Positions 14,137 through 21,023 of a stretch of 33,643 bases of DNA are shown in pieces. How positions within the stretch are numbered: position 1 is the stretch's first letter; each line of letters opens with the position of its first letter. The stretch comes from Clostridia bacterium (GTDB lineage Bacteria; Bacillota; Clostridia; Christensenellales; QALW01): NCBI GenBank assembly GCA_017502165.1, contig JAFVVO010000014.1:1-33643 (forward strand). Direction: 5' to 3'. The notes beneath the pieces are model-generated. The model made no database searches. It saw nothing but the letters and a program-made list of their open reading frames with translations, and was not told where the DNA came from. Position numbers and translations under genes: made by a program.

Positions 14137-15474
14137 ATGTTTGAGTTTGGATTTTATGAAAAAGAAATTACACCTCCTCTTGGTAGCGGGATACCTGGGT
14201 ATTTCAATATTCGCAGAGGGTGTGACGTTCTTGATAGATTGTATGCAAGAGCCGTTGTTATAAAAAACGATAATGAAAAGGTTGCGATTTTATCTATTGA
14301 CGGACTGCACCCTAAAAAAGATATATGTGATAAAATTGCTGAGAGAATTGAAGCTTATACAAAAATTCCTCGAAAAAATATAATGATAGGTTTTACCCAT
14401 TCTCATACGGCTTTACCATTTAGGTTTGAAAGAATAGCCTTTGAAGACGACGAAATCGTAGCCGATTCAATTAAAGGCTATGCGGAAGTCTTTGTGCGAT
14501 TAGTTGCTGATTGCGCAACTCTTGCAAGTTTAAGGCTAAAAAAAGCCACGGCGCATTTTGGCAAAGGCACAGTTGAAGGTGTTTCATTTTGCCGTGATTA
14601 CTTTATGAAAAACGGTACGCCTCAAACAAACCCTACAAGAATGAGCCCCGAAATTATGGGCGCTGTTACTGAAGCAGACAAAGACCTTCCGGTATTAGTA
14701 ATAAAGGACGAGCAGCATCAGCCTATAGGTGCTATTTTGAGTTTTGCCTGCCACGGCGATTGCATAGGTGGCGAAGGCTTTTCAGGTGATTACGTTTCAA
14801 TTCTTTCTAAGGAACTTAAAAGAACTTACGGCGAAGATTTTGTTTCCGTATTTCTTCTTGGTTGCTGTGGTGACGTAAATCATATTGACGTATCAAAAAA
14901 ATCAGATGCGGCTGACCATTATAAAATGATGGGTAAAAAAGTGGCAGATGAAGCAGTTAGAATAATAGATAAAGCAAAAAAATTAAAAAATGAAAACCTT
15001 AAATCAAAACTTGAATATATTCCTATAAAACGAATTGATGTAGAAAAACAAAAAATAGAAGAAGCAAAACATTGTATCGCAACTATTAAAGAGAAAAAGG
15101 GCGTTAGAATTGCCGCAGATAGTACGGACCCTGAACAGTATCAGTTAGCCATGGCAAAAAGACTTGTGGATTTTCTGGAAACAACTCCTGAAGAATTTGA
15201 AGTTCCCGTTCAATGTATTCAAATCGGTGAGTTTACCATTTACGGTTTTAATTCTGAAATCTTTACTGAATTTGGCAAAATAGTAAAAAAAGGTGATGGT
15301 ACAGGTATAAATCTTATTGCCACACTTTGCAATGAAGCTTTTGGTTACGTTCCCACAAGAGATATGTTTTTTGATACTATTTACGAATCCCGTCCCGGCT
15401 CTAACCGTCTTGAAAAAGAAGCAGGATATATTATGGCGGAAAAACTTATATCAATGAAAGAAAAGCTCACCTGA
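14137..15474 (+). CDS. Neutral/alkaline ceramidase-like hydrolase
   Basis: A 445-residue protein with the N-terminal domain of the neutral/alkaline non-lysosomal ceramidase superfamily. It opens with KEITPPLGSGIPGYF, the usual start of the domain, then has the zinc-ligand histidines in GFTHSHTALP (H88, H90) and FACHGDC (H206), and the conserved segments FSGDYVS (215-221) and LLGCCGDVNHID (240-251). It lacks a signal peptide and the C-terminal immunoglobulin-like domain of secreted ceramidases, so it is a cytoplasmic short form. Such proteins are often of unknown substrate and may hydrolyse other amides. The stop codon lies inside the terminator hairpin. The divergent LysR gene is its probable regulator. 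Confidence 0.8.
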   Translation: MFEFGFYEKEITPPLGSGIPGYFNIRRGCDVLDRLYARAVVIKNDNEKVAILSIDGLHPKKDICDKIAERIEAYTKIPRKNIMIGFTHSHTALPFRFERIAFEDDEIVADSIKGYAEVFVRLVADCATLASLRLKKATAHFGKGTVEGVSFCRDYFMKNGTPQTNPTRMSPEIMGAVTEADKDLPVLVIKDEQHQPIGAILSFACHGDCIGGEGFSGDYVSILSKELKRTYGEDFVSVFLLGCCGDVNHIDVSKKSDAADHYKMMGKKVADEAVRIIDKAKKLKNENLKSKLEYIPIKRIDVEKQKIEEAKHCIATIKEKKGVRIAADSTDPEQYQLAMAKRLVDFLETTPEEFEVPVQCIQIGEFTIYGFNSEIFTEFGKIVKKGDGTGINLIATLCNEAFGYVPTRDMFFDTIYESRPGSNRLEKEAGYIMAEKLISMKEKLT

Positions 15475-15490
15475 CGGCGAGCTTTTTTGT
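15461..15490. terminator. Terminator overlapping the end of the ceramidase-like gene
   Basis: AAAGCTC (15462-15468) and GAGCTTT (15479-15485) form the stem, with possible CC/GG pairing inside, followed by T-rich sequence. The TGA stop (15472-15474) lies in the loop region. A-rich sequence on the other side may allow use by the convergent MATE gene. Confidence 0.8.
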
Positions 15491-15504
15491 TTTTTGTTTT
15501 TCGG

Positions 15505-16854
15505 TTATTCAGAACAGGATGCAGTGGCTATAGCATATTCGTCGCTTTTCCACTTTCCTGAAAAATATACTATAATACCGAAAATAGCTTCCGTTACCCA
15601 TGAAAGCACTATTGCGGCAAAAATACCGTACATTTCAAACTTATTAAACAGAACGTAACTGAAAACAACGCGGCTTACGGCATACACTAAAGTAGAAATA
15701 ACAAGTATTCTTCCTGCGCCTGTGCTGCGGAAAAGCGCGTGGAACATATTGTTCAGAGTGTTGAAAAATACAAATGGCAAACAGTATTGGAGAAAAATGT
15801 TGGAATAATTTATGGAATCGGGTTTGTCAAGGAACAAACCTGAAATAACATTAGCAAATATAACAACGGGCAATAGGGAAGAAGCCAAAATTGTAAAGGT
15901 CTGAGTTAAACCTGTTTTCAAGCCTTTTTTTATTATTGAATACCGTTTAGCACCCATACATTGAGCAACGTAGGTTGAAATGGTTTTGTTTGAATTTTGA
16001 TAAATACTTGCTTCCAAATCATAAATCTTCATACCTACCGTATATCCTGCAATAGCGCTTGCACCGCAGGAGTTGGTAAGGGGAGAAACTAATGTGGTAC
16101 ATAAATACATTATAGATTGTTGCAAGGTTGTGGGAACGCCAAAACGAATAGACTGGCGAATTTCTTCTTTGTCAAAATAAATTCCCTTAAATGAAACGCC
16201 AACTTTCTTAAAAGCCTTCAGAATCATAACAATATAGAAAATTCCAATAACCGAAGCAGAAATAACGGAAGCAAGGGCAGTTCCCTCGACGCCGAAGTGT
16301 AAGAACTTTATAAAAACGTAGTTTAAGGTTATGTTAAGCACGTTTGAAATAATTGATGCAATCAGGGGAAGTTTTGTCATACCAAGGGCATTAGAAATGT
16401 AAATACCGCACCAGGTCAGATTAAAAATAACCAATCCGCCAATATAAACTGAAAAATATGCAAAAGCCGCATCCCAAAGGTCTTGCCCAATATTCAAAAA
16501 ATTAAAAATTGCAGAGTGAAATATAATACACAAGGCAGAAAGAGTTAAAACAAAAAGCGAACTGAAAAGCATATTTATCTTTACAACGTTTGCAGTTTTC
16601 TTGAAATCACCCGTTCCTATAAGCATTGCAACGTAAACGGAAAATCCCGTGCCGTAACCCCAACAAATAGAAGAAATCAAAGAAATCAGCGGTGAAGTAC
16701 TGCCGATAGCAGATAAGGCTTCTTCCCCAAGCAAGTTGCTTGACATCATTGAGTTTATAATACTGTGGGCACTGGATAATAAAGCACTCAAAATCAGCGG
16801 TATTGAAAAAACAAGGAAATTCTTTTTGATATTTCCTTCAAAAATTTGCTTCAT
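15505..16854 (-). CDS. MATE-family efflux transporter
   Basis: A 449-residue multidrug and toxic compound extrusion antiporter when started at ATG 16854 (MKQIFEGNIKKNFLVFSIP), which has AAGGG at proper spacing; an upstream ATG at 16908 is less likely. Twelve hydrophobic helices arranged as two homologous six-helix halves are visible, with the family-typical N-terminal LVFSIPLILSALLSSAHSI and the second-half FGVPTTLQQSIMYLC. Such proteins export cationic compounds or metabolites using Na+ or H+ gradients. It is divergent from a DeoR-type regulator. The substrate is unknown. Confidence 0.93.
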   Translation of the reverse strand: MKQIFEGNIKKNFLVFSIPLILSALLSSAHSIINSMMSSNLLGEEALSAIGSTSPLISLISSICWGYGTGFSVYVAMLIGTGDFKKTANVVKINMLFSSLFVLTLSALCIIFHSAIFNFLNIGQDLWDAAFAYFSVYIGGLVIFNLTWCGIYISNALGMTKLPLIASIISNVLNITLNYVFIKFLHFGVEGTALASVISASVIGIFYIVMILKAFKKVGVSFKGIYFDKEEIRQSIRFGVPTTLQQSIMYLCTTLVSPLTNSCGASAIAGYTVGMKIYDLEASIYQNSNKTISTYVAQCMGAKRYSIIKKGLKTGLTQTFTILASSLLPVVIFANVISGLFLDKPDSINYSNIFLQYCLPFVFFNTLNNMFHALFRSTGAGRILVISTLVYAVSRVVFSYVLFNKFEMYGIFAAIVLSWVTEAIFGIIVYFSGKWKSDEYAIATASCSE

Positions 16855-16894
16855 TGAAAATCCCTTCTTGCAAGTTTTGAAAAATTCATATATA

Positions 16895-16922
16895 ATTATA
16901 GCAAACAATCAAAAAAAATCAA
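16895..16922 (-). promoter_or_regulatory. Promoter of the MATE gene
   Basis: On the minus strand TTGATT (16922-16917) and TATAAT (16900-16895) with a 16-bp spacer containing a T-run. It lies between the divergent MATE and DeoR start codons. Confidence 0.55.
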
Positions 16923-16973
16923 TACTTGCGGTTTTTATTATAAATAATCAACAATGCGCAAAAGGAGAACAAA

Positions 16974-17723
16974 ATGTATCAATCAGAGCGAGCAGACGCC
17001 ATAATTAAAATTTTGAAGAAATACCACTACGTTACGGTGGATTTTTTAGTTGAACAAATTTGCTACAGTCCTGCAACAATCAGGAGAGATTTAACGTTTT
17101 TAGAAAAGCAAGGAGTGGTAAAACGTTCTTACGGGGGAGTAGAAATAAAGGACGATAACTATACTCCGTTTAGGTTCCGCCAACATAGTATGAAAAAAGA
17201 AAAGAACAGTATTGCGCATTTTGCCGCATCTCTAGTTAAAGATGGTGACACCGTATTTATCGACGGCTCCACAAGTGCGCAGTTTCTGGGGCATTTTCTT
17301 GAGCAAAAGAAGGATTTAACCGTAGTAACAAACAATATGATTCTTGGCATACAGTTAAAGGAATACGGCATAAACACCTATGTAACGGGCGGTTATATCA
17401 GCGAAATGCCGGGAATTTTAGCAGGGGAAATCACAAACAAAACTTATGGAATGTTCCATGCGGACATTATGTTTTTCTCAACCATAGGCTTTGATAAAAA
17501 TAACGTTTACGAAAATTCCGAAACCTATTATCAACATCACCAAAAAATGTTTGAAAATTCTTCTGTACGTGTTTATCTTTGCGGAAGTAATAAGATAGGC
17601 AAACAAGGAAGACTCGTTAATTGCGCTATTGATGAACTTGATTACGTAGTAAGTGATAATGAGATTGATGAAGAAATAAAAAATTTACATCCAAACACAA
17701 AATTTGTTTGTGTTGGAAATTAA
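16974..17723 (+). CDS. DeoR/GlpR-family transcriptional regulator
   Basis: A 249-residue repressor-type regulator. The N-terminal helix-turn-helix (about 5-55) reads ERADAIIKILKKYHYVTVD then YSPATIRRDLTFLEKQGVV, the DeoR signature. Residues about 75-235 form the phosphosugar-binding sensor domain with VKDGDTVFIDGSTSAQF and VTNNM, equivalent to the sugar-phosphate loop. The start has AAAGGAGA upstream. The usual role is repression relieved by a phosphorylated sugar, but its only close neighbour is the divergent MATE gene, so the target may be the transporter. Function of the pair is inference. Confidence 0.9.
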   Translation: MYQSERADAIIKILKKYHYVTVDFLVEQICYSPATIRRDLTFLEKQGVVKRSYGGVEIKDDNYTPFRFRQHSMKKEKNSIAHFAASLVKDGDTVFIDGSTSAQFLGHFLEQKKDLTVVTNNMILGIQLKEYGINTYVTGGYISEMPGILAGEITNKTYGMFHADIMFFSTIGFDKNNVYENSETYYQHHQKMFENSSVRVYLCGSNKIGKQGRLVNCAIDELDYVVSDNEIDEEIKNLHPNTKFVCVGN

Positions 17724-17800
17724 GTTTTAATTTGGAAAATAATAAATTTTATAAAAATTCAATAAAACAACGATTTTAAGAAAAATAAAATGAAAACAAA

Positions 17801-17829
17801 AGCGGTCAGATAAAATTTATCTGACCGCT
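17801..17829. terminator. Bidirectional terminator between deoR-type gene and yqeY
   Basis: A 29-nt near-perfect palindrome with 14-bp arms, AGCGGTCAGATAAA and its complement, flanked by A/T-rich sequence on both sides. It ends yqeY on the minus strand (T-rich after the stem) and probably the DeoR gene on the plus strand. Confidence 0.88.
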
Positions 17830-17857
17830 GAATTATTTTGCTATTACTAAGATATGC

Positions 17858-18295
17858 TTACTTGCACAAGTCTGCAACGATTTGGTTTATAAGCTTTCCG
17901 TCGGCTTTTCCCTTAAGCTGACCCATAGCTGTACGCATAATCATACCCTTATTTTTTTGCTCAATAAGCTCAGCACAGTTTGCTTTAAGGAAAGCAACGA
18001 TTTCTTCTTCGCTCATAAGCTTGGGAGCGTATGCTTCAACGGCTGCAAGCTTTGCCTTATATTCTTCAAGTAAATCCTGTCTGTCAGCGGGGCAGGTGTC
18101 AACCTGCTCTTTAAGAGATTTAACCTCTTTAAGAATAACTCTGTCAACAAGCTCCTCAGGAATGTTGTCACGCACGCCTTCATCAATGGCAACTCTTTTA
18201 ACGGCTGCGATTAAAGAAGAAACAGCATCCTTCTTTAATTTGTCCTTTGCCTTCATAGCGGCAATCATTTCTTTTTGTAAAAATTCAAGCTGCAT
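17858..18295 (-). CDS. yqeY: GatB/YqeY-domain protein
   Basis: A 145-residue helical protein matching the YqeY family in length and motifs: an N-terminal MKAKDKLKKDAVSSLIAAVK, central helices with DRQDLLEEYKAKLAAVEAYA, and the C-terminal MGQLKGKADGKLINQIV. The domain is shared with the tail of GatB, the amidotransferase that converts Glu-tRNA-Gln to Gln-tRNA-Gln, and is thought to bind tRNA. The start has AGGAGG at good spacing. It is divergent from glnS, a neighbour in the same tRNA-Gln biology, and has a consensus promoter. Confidence 0.93.
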   Translation of the reverse strand: MQLEFLQKEMIAAMKAKDKLKKDAVSSLIAAVKRVAIDEGVRDNIPEELVDRVILKEVKSLKEQVDTCPADRQDLLEEYKAKLAAVEAYAPKLMSEEEIVAFLKANCAELIEQKNKGMIMRTAMGQLKGKADGKLINQIVADLCK

Positions 18296-18357
18296 ATATA
18301 TTTCCTCCTAAATGGTTTTTGCTTTTAATAAGCACAAATTTGGCTATCTACGTAAAT

Positions 18358-18423
18358 ATTATAATATTATCTTGCGAAATCGTCAACAAACTAATTGCAA
18401 AAATTTCAACCTAATGGTACAAT
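18358..18423. promoter_or_regulatory. Back-to-back promoters of yqeY (-) and glnS (+)
   Basis: Minus strand: TTGACG (18386-18381), 17 bp, TATAAT (18363-18358) for yqeY. Plus strand: TTGCAA (18395-18400), 17 bp, TACAAT (18418-18423) for glnS. The two -35 boxes are 8 bp apart, so polymerase binding at one should exclude the other. The glnS ribosome binding site AAAGGTG follows at about 18442. Confidence 0.75.
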
Positions 18424-18454
18424 ATACACAATAACTTTTGTAAAGGTGTTTATT

Positions 18455-20104
18455 ATGGCAGAAGAATTAAGAAAAAATTTCATTCAGGAAATCGTAGAAA
18501 ATGATATTGCCGAAAGTGACGGCAAAATAAATATTGTTACGCGTTTTCCTCCCGAACCTAACGGATACTTGCATATCGGTCACGCAAAGGCGATTTGTGT
18601 TGACTTCGGTATTGCCAAAAAGTATGGTGGAAAGTGCAATCTTCGTATGGACGATACTAACCCTGCGAAAGAAGATAACTTCTTCGTTGAAGCTATCACC
18701 CGTGACGTTCGCTGGCTTGGCTTTGAGCCTGACGAGCTTTGCTTTGCGGCGGATTATTTTGAGGAAATGTACGCTCAGGCAGTAGTTCTGATTAAAAAGG
18801 GTCTTGCCTTCGTTTGCGATATGACTGCTGACGAAATCAAGGAAAGCCGCGGAACTTTAACCGAGCCCGGCAAGGAAAGCCCCTACAGAAACAGAACTGT
18901 CGAGGAAAATCTTGATTTATTCGCTAAAATGCGCGCAGGTGAGTTTGCTGACGGCGCAAAGGTTTTAAGAGCAAAAATTGATATGGCTTCACCTAACATC
19001 AATATGCGCGATCCCATTATCTACAGAATTTTGCGTATGGAGCATTACCGCACGGGCAACGACTGGTGCATTTATCCCATGTACGACTACGCACATCCCA
19101 TTGAGGATATGATTGAAAACGTAACTCACTCCATTTGCACCCTTGAGTTTGAGGACCACCGTCCCTTATACGATTGGGTAGTTGCAAACGTTGATATTGA
19201 CGCTAAGCCCCGTCAGATAGAGTTTGCCCGTCTTAATATGACAAGAACCATTATGAGCAAGCGCTATTTGAAGAAGCTTGTTGACGAGCAGAGCGTAAGC
19301 GGTTGGGATGATCCCCGAATGCCCACTATTGCAGGACTTCGCAGACGTGGCTATACTCCCGAAGCAATCCGTGATTTCTGTGATAGAATCGGTGTTGCAA
19401 AGAGCAACTCTGTTGTTGAAGCAGCACTTTTAGAGCATTGTGTCCGTGAAGACCTTGCCGCAAAAACTCAGCGCAAAATGGCGGTTATGGACCCCATTAA
19501 GCTTATTATTGATAACTATCCCGAGGGACAGTCAGAGCTTCTTAAAACTGAAAACGGAAGCGATGAGGAAGCAGGAAGCCGTCAGATTTCCTTCTCCCGC
19601 GAGCTTTACATTCAGAGCGAAGACTTTATGATTGACCCGCCCAAAAAGTTCTTCCGACTTTTTGTTGGTGGAGAGGTTCGTCTTAAATCGGCATACATCG
19701 TTAAGTGCACGGGCTATGACGTTGACGAAGCAGGCAACGTTGTGGCAGTTCACTGCGAATACGATCCCGAAACTAAATCCGGCGGCTCCGGTGCTGACCG
19801 CAAGGTTAAGGGAACACTTCATTGGGTAGACGCCAATAATTGCGTTGAGGCAGAATTCAGACTCTATGATTACCTTCTGGATGAGCGCGAGGGCGAGGGA
19901 CTTGACTTTGCAGAAAGAGTTAATCCCACTTCTCTTATCGTTAAAAAGGGCTATCTTGAAAAGAGCCTTGAAGACGCCTGCGTCGGCGATTCCTATCAGT
20001 TTATCCGTGTAGGATATTTCAGAAAAGACGAGGACAGCGCGTCAATCCCCGTGTTTAACCGCATCGTAGGGCTTCGTGACACTTGGGCAAAGGTTAATAA
20101 ATAA
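18455..20104 (+). CDS. glnS: Glutaminyl-tRNA synthetase
   Basis: Class I synthetase that charges tRNA-Gln directly. The 549 residues start at ATG 18455 ([13 protein letters not shown]), 6 nt after AAAGGTG; an open upstream extension lacks family similarity. The HIGH motif is in [29 protein letters not shown] is the typical anticodon-binding domain entry, and the KMSKS equivalent is [11 protein letters not shown]. The C-terminal beta-barrel anticodon domains extend from about 335 onward, ending [13 protein letters not shown]. Presence of glnS implies that GatCAB is not needed for Gln-tRNA. Followed by a strong terminator. Confidence 0.98.
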   Translation: MAEELRKNFIQEIVENDIAESDGKINIVTRFPPEPNGYLHIGHAKAICVDFGIAKKYGGKCNLRMDDTNPAKEDNFFVEAITRDVRWLGFEPDELCFAADYFEEMYAQAVVLIKKGLAFVCDMTADEIKESRGTLTEPGKESPYRNRTVEENLDLFAKMRAGEFADGAKVLRAKIDMASPNINMRDPIIYRILRMEHYRTGNDWCIYPMYDYAHPIEDMIENVTHSICTLEFEDHRPLYDWVVANVDIDAKPRQIEFARLNMTRTIMSKRYLKKLVDEQSVSGWDDPRMPTIAGLRRRGYTPEAIRDFCDRIGVAKSNSVVEAALLEHCVREDLAAKTQRKMAVMDPIKLIIDNYPEGQSELLKTENGSDEEAGSRQISFSRELYIQSEDFMIDPPKKFFRLFVGGEVRLKSAYIVKCTGYDVDEAGNVVAVHCEYDPETKSGGSGADRKVKGTLHWVDANNCVEAEFRLYDYLLDEREGEGLDFAERVNPTSLIVKKGYLEKSLEDACVGDSYQFIRVGYFRKDEDSASIPVFNRIVGLRDTWAKVNK

Positions 20105-20116
20105 TAAATAAAAACG

Positions 20117-20157
20117 AAAACTCCGTAGAGGTAAAGTGACTTCTGCGGAGTTTTTTT
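20117..20157 (+). terminator. glnS terminator
   Basis: AAAACTCCG (20117-20125) pairs with CGGAGTTTT (20146-20154); AGA/TCT extends the stem after a T-G position, and a T7 run follows. It ends the glnS transcript just before the opposing terminator of the minus-strand RNA. Confidence 0.9.
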
Positions 20158-20160
20158 AAC

Positions 20161-20187
20161 AAAAAAGCCCCACCTCGTTGGTGGGGC
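20161..20187 (-). terminator. Terminator of the minus-strand small transcript
   Basis: On the minus strand GCCCCACC (20187-20180 complement) pairs perfectly with GGTGGGGC across a 5-nt loop, and six T residues follow. This is a strong GC-rich intrinsic terminator that has no protein gene ahead of it on this strand for more than 800 bp. Confidence 0.92.
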
Positions 20188-20261
20188 ATTATAGCATAAT
20201 ACTATAAAATCAAATTTAATTTATAAGATATTCAGTTGTCTAAAATTAAAGCTGAATTGTG

Positions 20262-20470
20262 CATTGGACCGATTTCCTATCTAAAGATTTTGCAAATAAT
20301 AAACTTTCTCACACTAACACGTCCTTTATTTGCATTTGAGTCAGGGCTGCTTAGTACATTGGCTTAATTCCTTTCTGTCAGATTTCGAGATAGTACCTCT
20401 TGATCATAAGATTCACGCCCTTTTTCTTTTTTTGTTTGGGACTGCTTAGTACATTGGACCAAGTTCCTTT
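20262..20470 (-). repeat. Three copies of the AGGAA-n-CCAATG core at 95-nt intervals
   Basis: Copies run 20470-20439, 20374-20344 and 20279-20250 on the minus strand. Copies 1 and 2 share the 16-mer CCAATGTACTAAGCAG; copy 3 has CCAATGCACAATTCAG. All have a purine-rich AAAGGAA or ATAGGAAA before it. Short complementary segments flank units: AGGGC/GCCCT around unit 2 (20421-20417 with 20347-20343) and TAAAG/CTTTA around unit 3 (20328-20324 with 20251-20247). This suggests compensatory pairing. Unit 1 shows only GGG/CCC. Confidence 0.7.
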
Positions 20471-20539
20471 CTTAAATTTGCTTCCGTAACAAGTGCCTGC
20501 GCCCTTCCGTTACGGCTATCCTTTCTTATCTTCACTTGT

Positions 20540-20568
20540 ATTATACCAAAGGGAAATAGGTTTGTCAA
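20540..20568 (-). promoter_or_regulatory. Consensus promoter of the minus-strand small transcript
   Basis: On the minus strand TTGACA (20568-20563) and TATAAT (20545-20540) are perfect hexamers with a 17-bp spacer. Start of transcription is expected near 20533. This is as strong as the rpmH promoter, implying abundant expression. Confidence 0.88.
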
Positions 20569-20617
20569 TAGTAAATTAAAAATTTTTTAATATTTTTTTA
20601 ACAAATTCAAAATAAAG

Positions 20618-21015
20618 AAAAAAGCCAACGCATTTAGCGTGTTATCCTTAACGGAGAACACGCTAAAACTAAGTTTGCCCTTATGGGCAAGTGAAGTTTA
20701 CTTCGAAAGTGAAGTTATCCTGCGGATAGTGAAGTTTTGCCTTTGGCAAAGTGGGCAAACCTAACTTCACTGCGAGCCCCTGTGAGCAACTTCACTGTGC
20801 GTAGCACAACTTCACTTTCGCAGTAGCGAAAACTTCACTAACAGAAAAAGAGCAGACACATAAGGTCTTTTCACCCTTGCGTGTTTGCTCTTTCTGCTTG
20901 TATAAAGGTTTGGGCTTAGCCCATTTGCATTTGACCAGTCAAATGCGATGCTCGAACTTAACGATGTTTTCCAAATTCTCCGCTAAGAGCATCACCCATT
21001 TGCATTGGCTTTTTT
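20618..21015. repeat. Nested-hairpin element with terminal inverted repeats and GTGAAGTT octamer mosaic
   Basis: The ends are AAAAAAGCCAACGCA (20618-20632) and TGCATTGGCTTTTTT (21001-21015), inverted repeats with one mismatch. Inside are an 11-bp hairpin TTTAGCGTGTT/AACACGCTAAA (20633-20667); GTTTGCCC/GGGCAAAC (20673-20680, 20753-20760) enclosing three GTGAAGTT copies (20691, 20709, 20729); four inverted copies AACTTCAC (20763, 20788, 20808, 20831); a long imperfect hairpin 20842-20896; TGGGCT/AGCCCA (20911-20923); GCATTTGAC/GTCAAATGC (20927-20946); and GATGCTC/GAGCATC (20947-20993). Mini-hairpins such as ATCC-TGC-GGAT and GTGC-GTA-GCAC fill most gaps between octamers. The 12-mer CCCATTTGCATT occurs twice (20920, 20995). 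No protein is encoded. It may be a MITE-like or REP-like mobile sequence that also acts as a terminator for the flanking genes. Confidence 0.8.
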
Positions 21016-21023
21016 GTTAAGCT

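Larger units (their letters stand above)
20161..20533 (-). ncRNA. Candidate structured RNA or mini-ORF transcript with three tandem 95-nt units
   Basis: A transcription unit of about 370 nt with a perfect promoter (20540-20568) and a strong terminator, but no ORF longer than about a dozen codons. The 5' part forms a 7-bp hairpin, CCGTAAC/GTTACGG (20515-20484), enclosing the sequence AAGGGCG. Three tandem units follow. Each has a G-rich motif (AAGGGCG or AAGGACG), a variable stretch, then A-GGAA, 8-9 nt, and ATG. The ATGs at 20454, 20359 and 20264 are exactly 95 nt apart. The first two read AUG-UAC-UAA (Met-Tyr-stop); the third opens 10 codons (MHNSALILDN). It does not match 6S RNA, SRP RNA, tmRNA or RNase P as I know them. 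It could be a tandem riboregulator, a leader-peptide array that lost its gene, or a trans-acting RNA. Confidence 0.65.

Noticed and set aside
20161..20533. The small transcript as 6S RNA, SRP RNA, tmRNA or RNase P RNA
   Set aside because: It lacks the long bulged hairpin of 6S, the SRP helix 8 motif, a tRNA-like domain ending CCA, and the conserved RNase P core. The three-unit repeat fits none of them.
20691..20838. Evenly spaced GTGAAGTT/AACTTCAC copies as a CRISPR array
   Set aside because: The repeat is only 8 bp, changes orientation halfway, and the spacers are themselves short palindromes. No cas genes are nearby.
20618..21015. Remnant of an insertion sequence with transposase
   Set aside because: Terminal inverted repeats are present, but all six frames inside are broken and show no DDE or HUH transposase motifs. 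No clear target duplication was seen at the ends.
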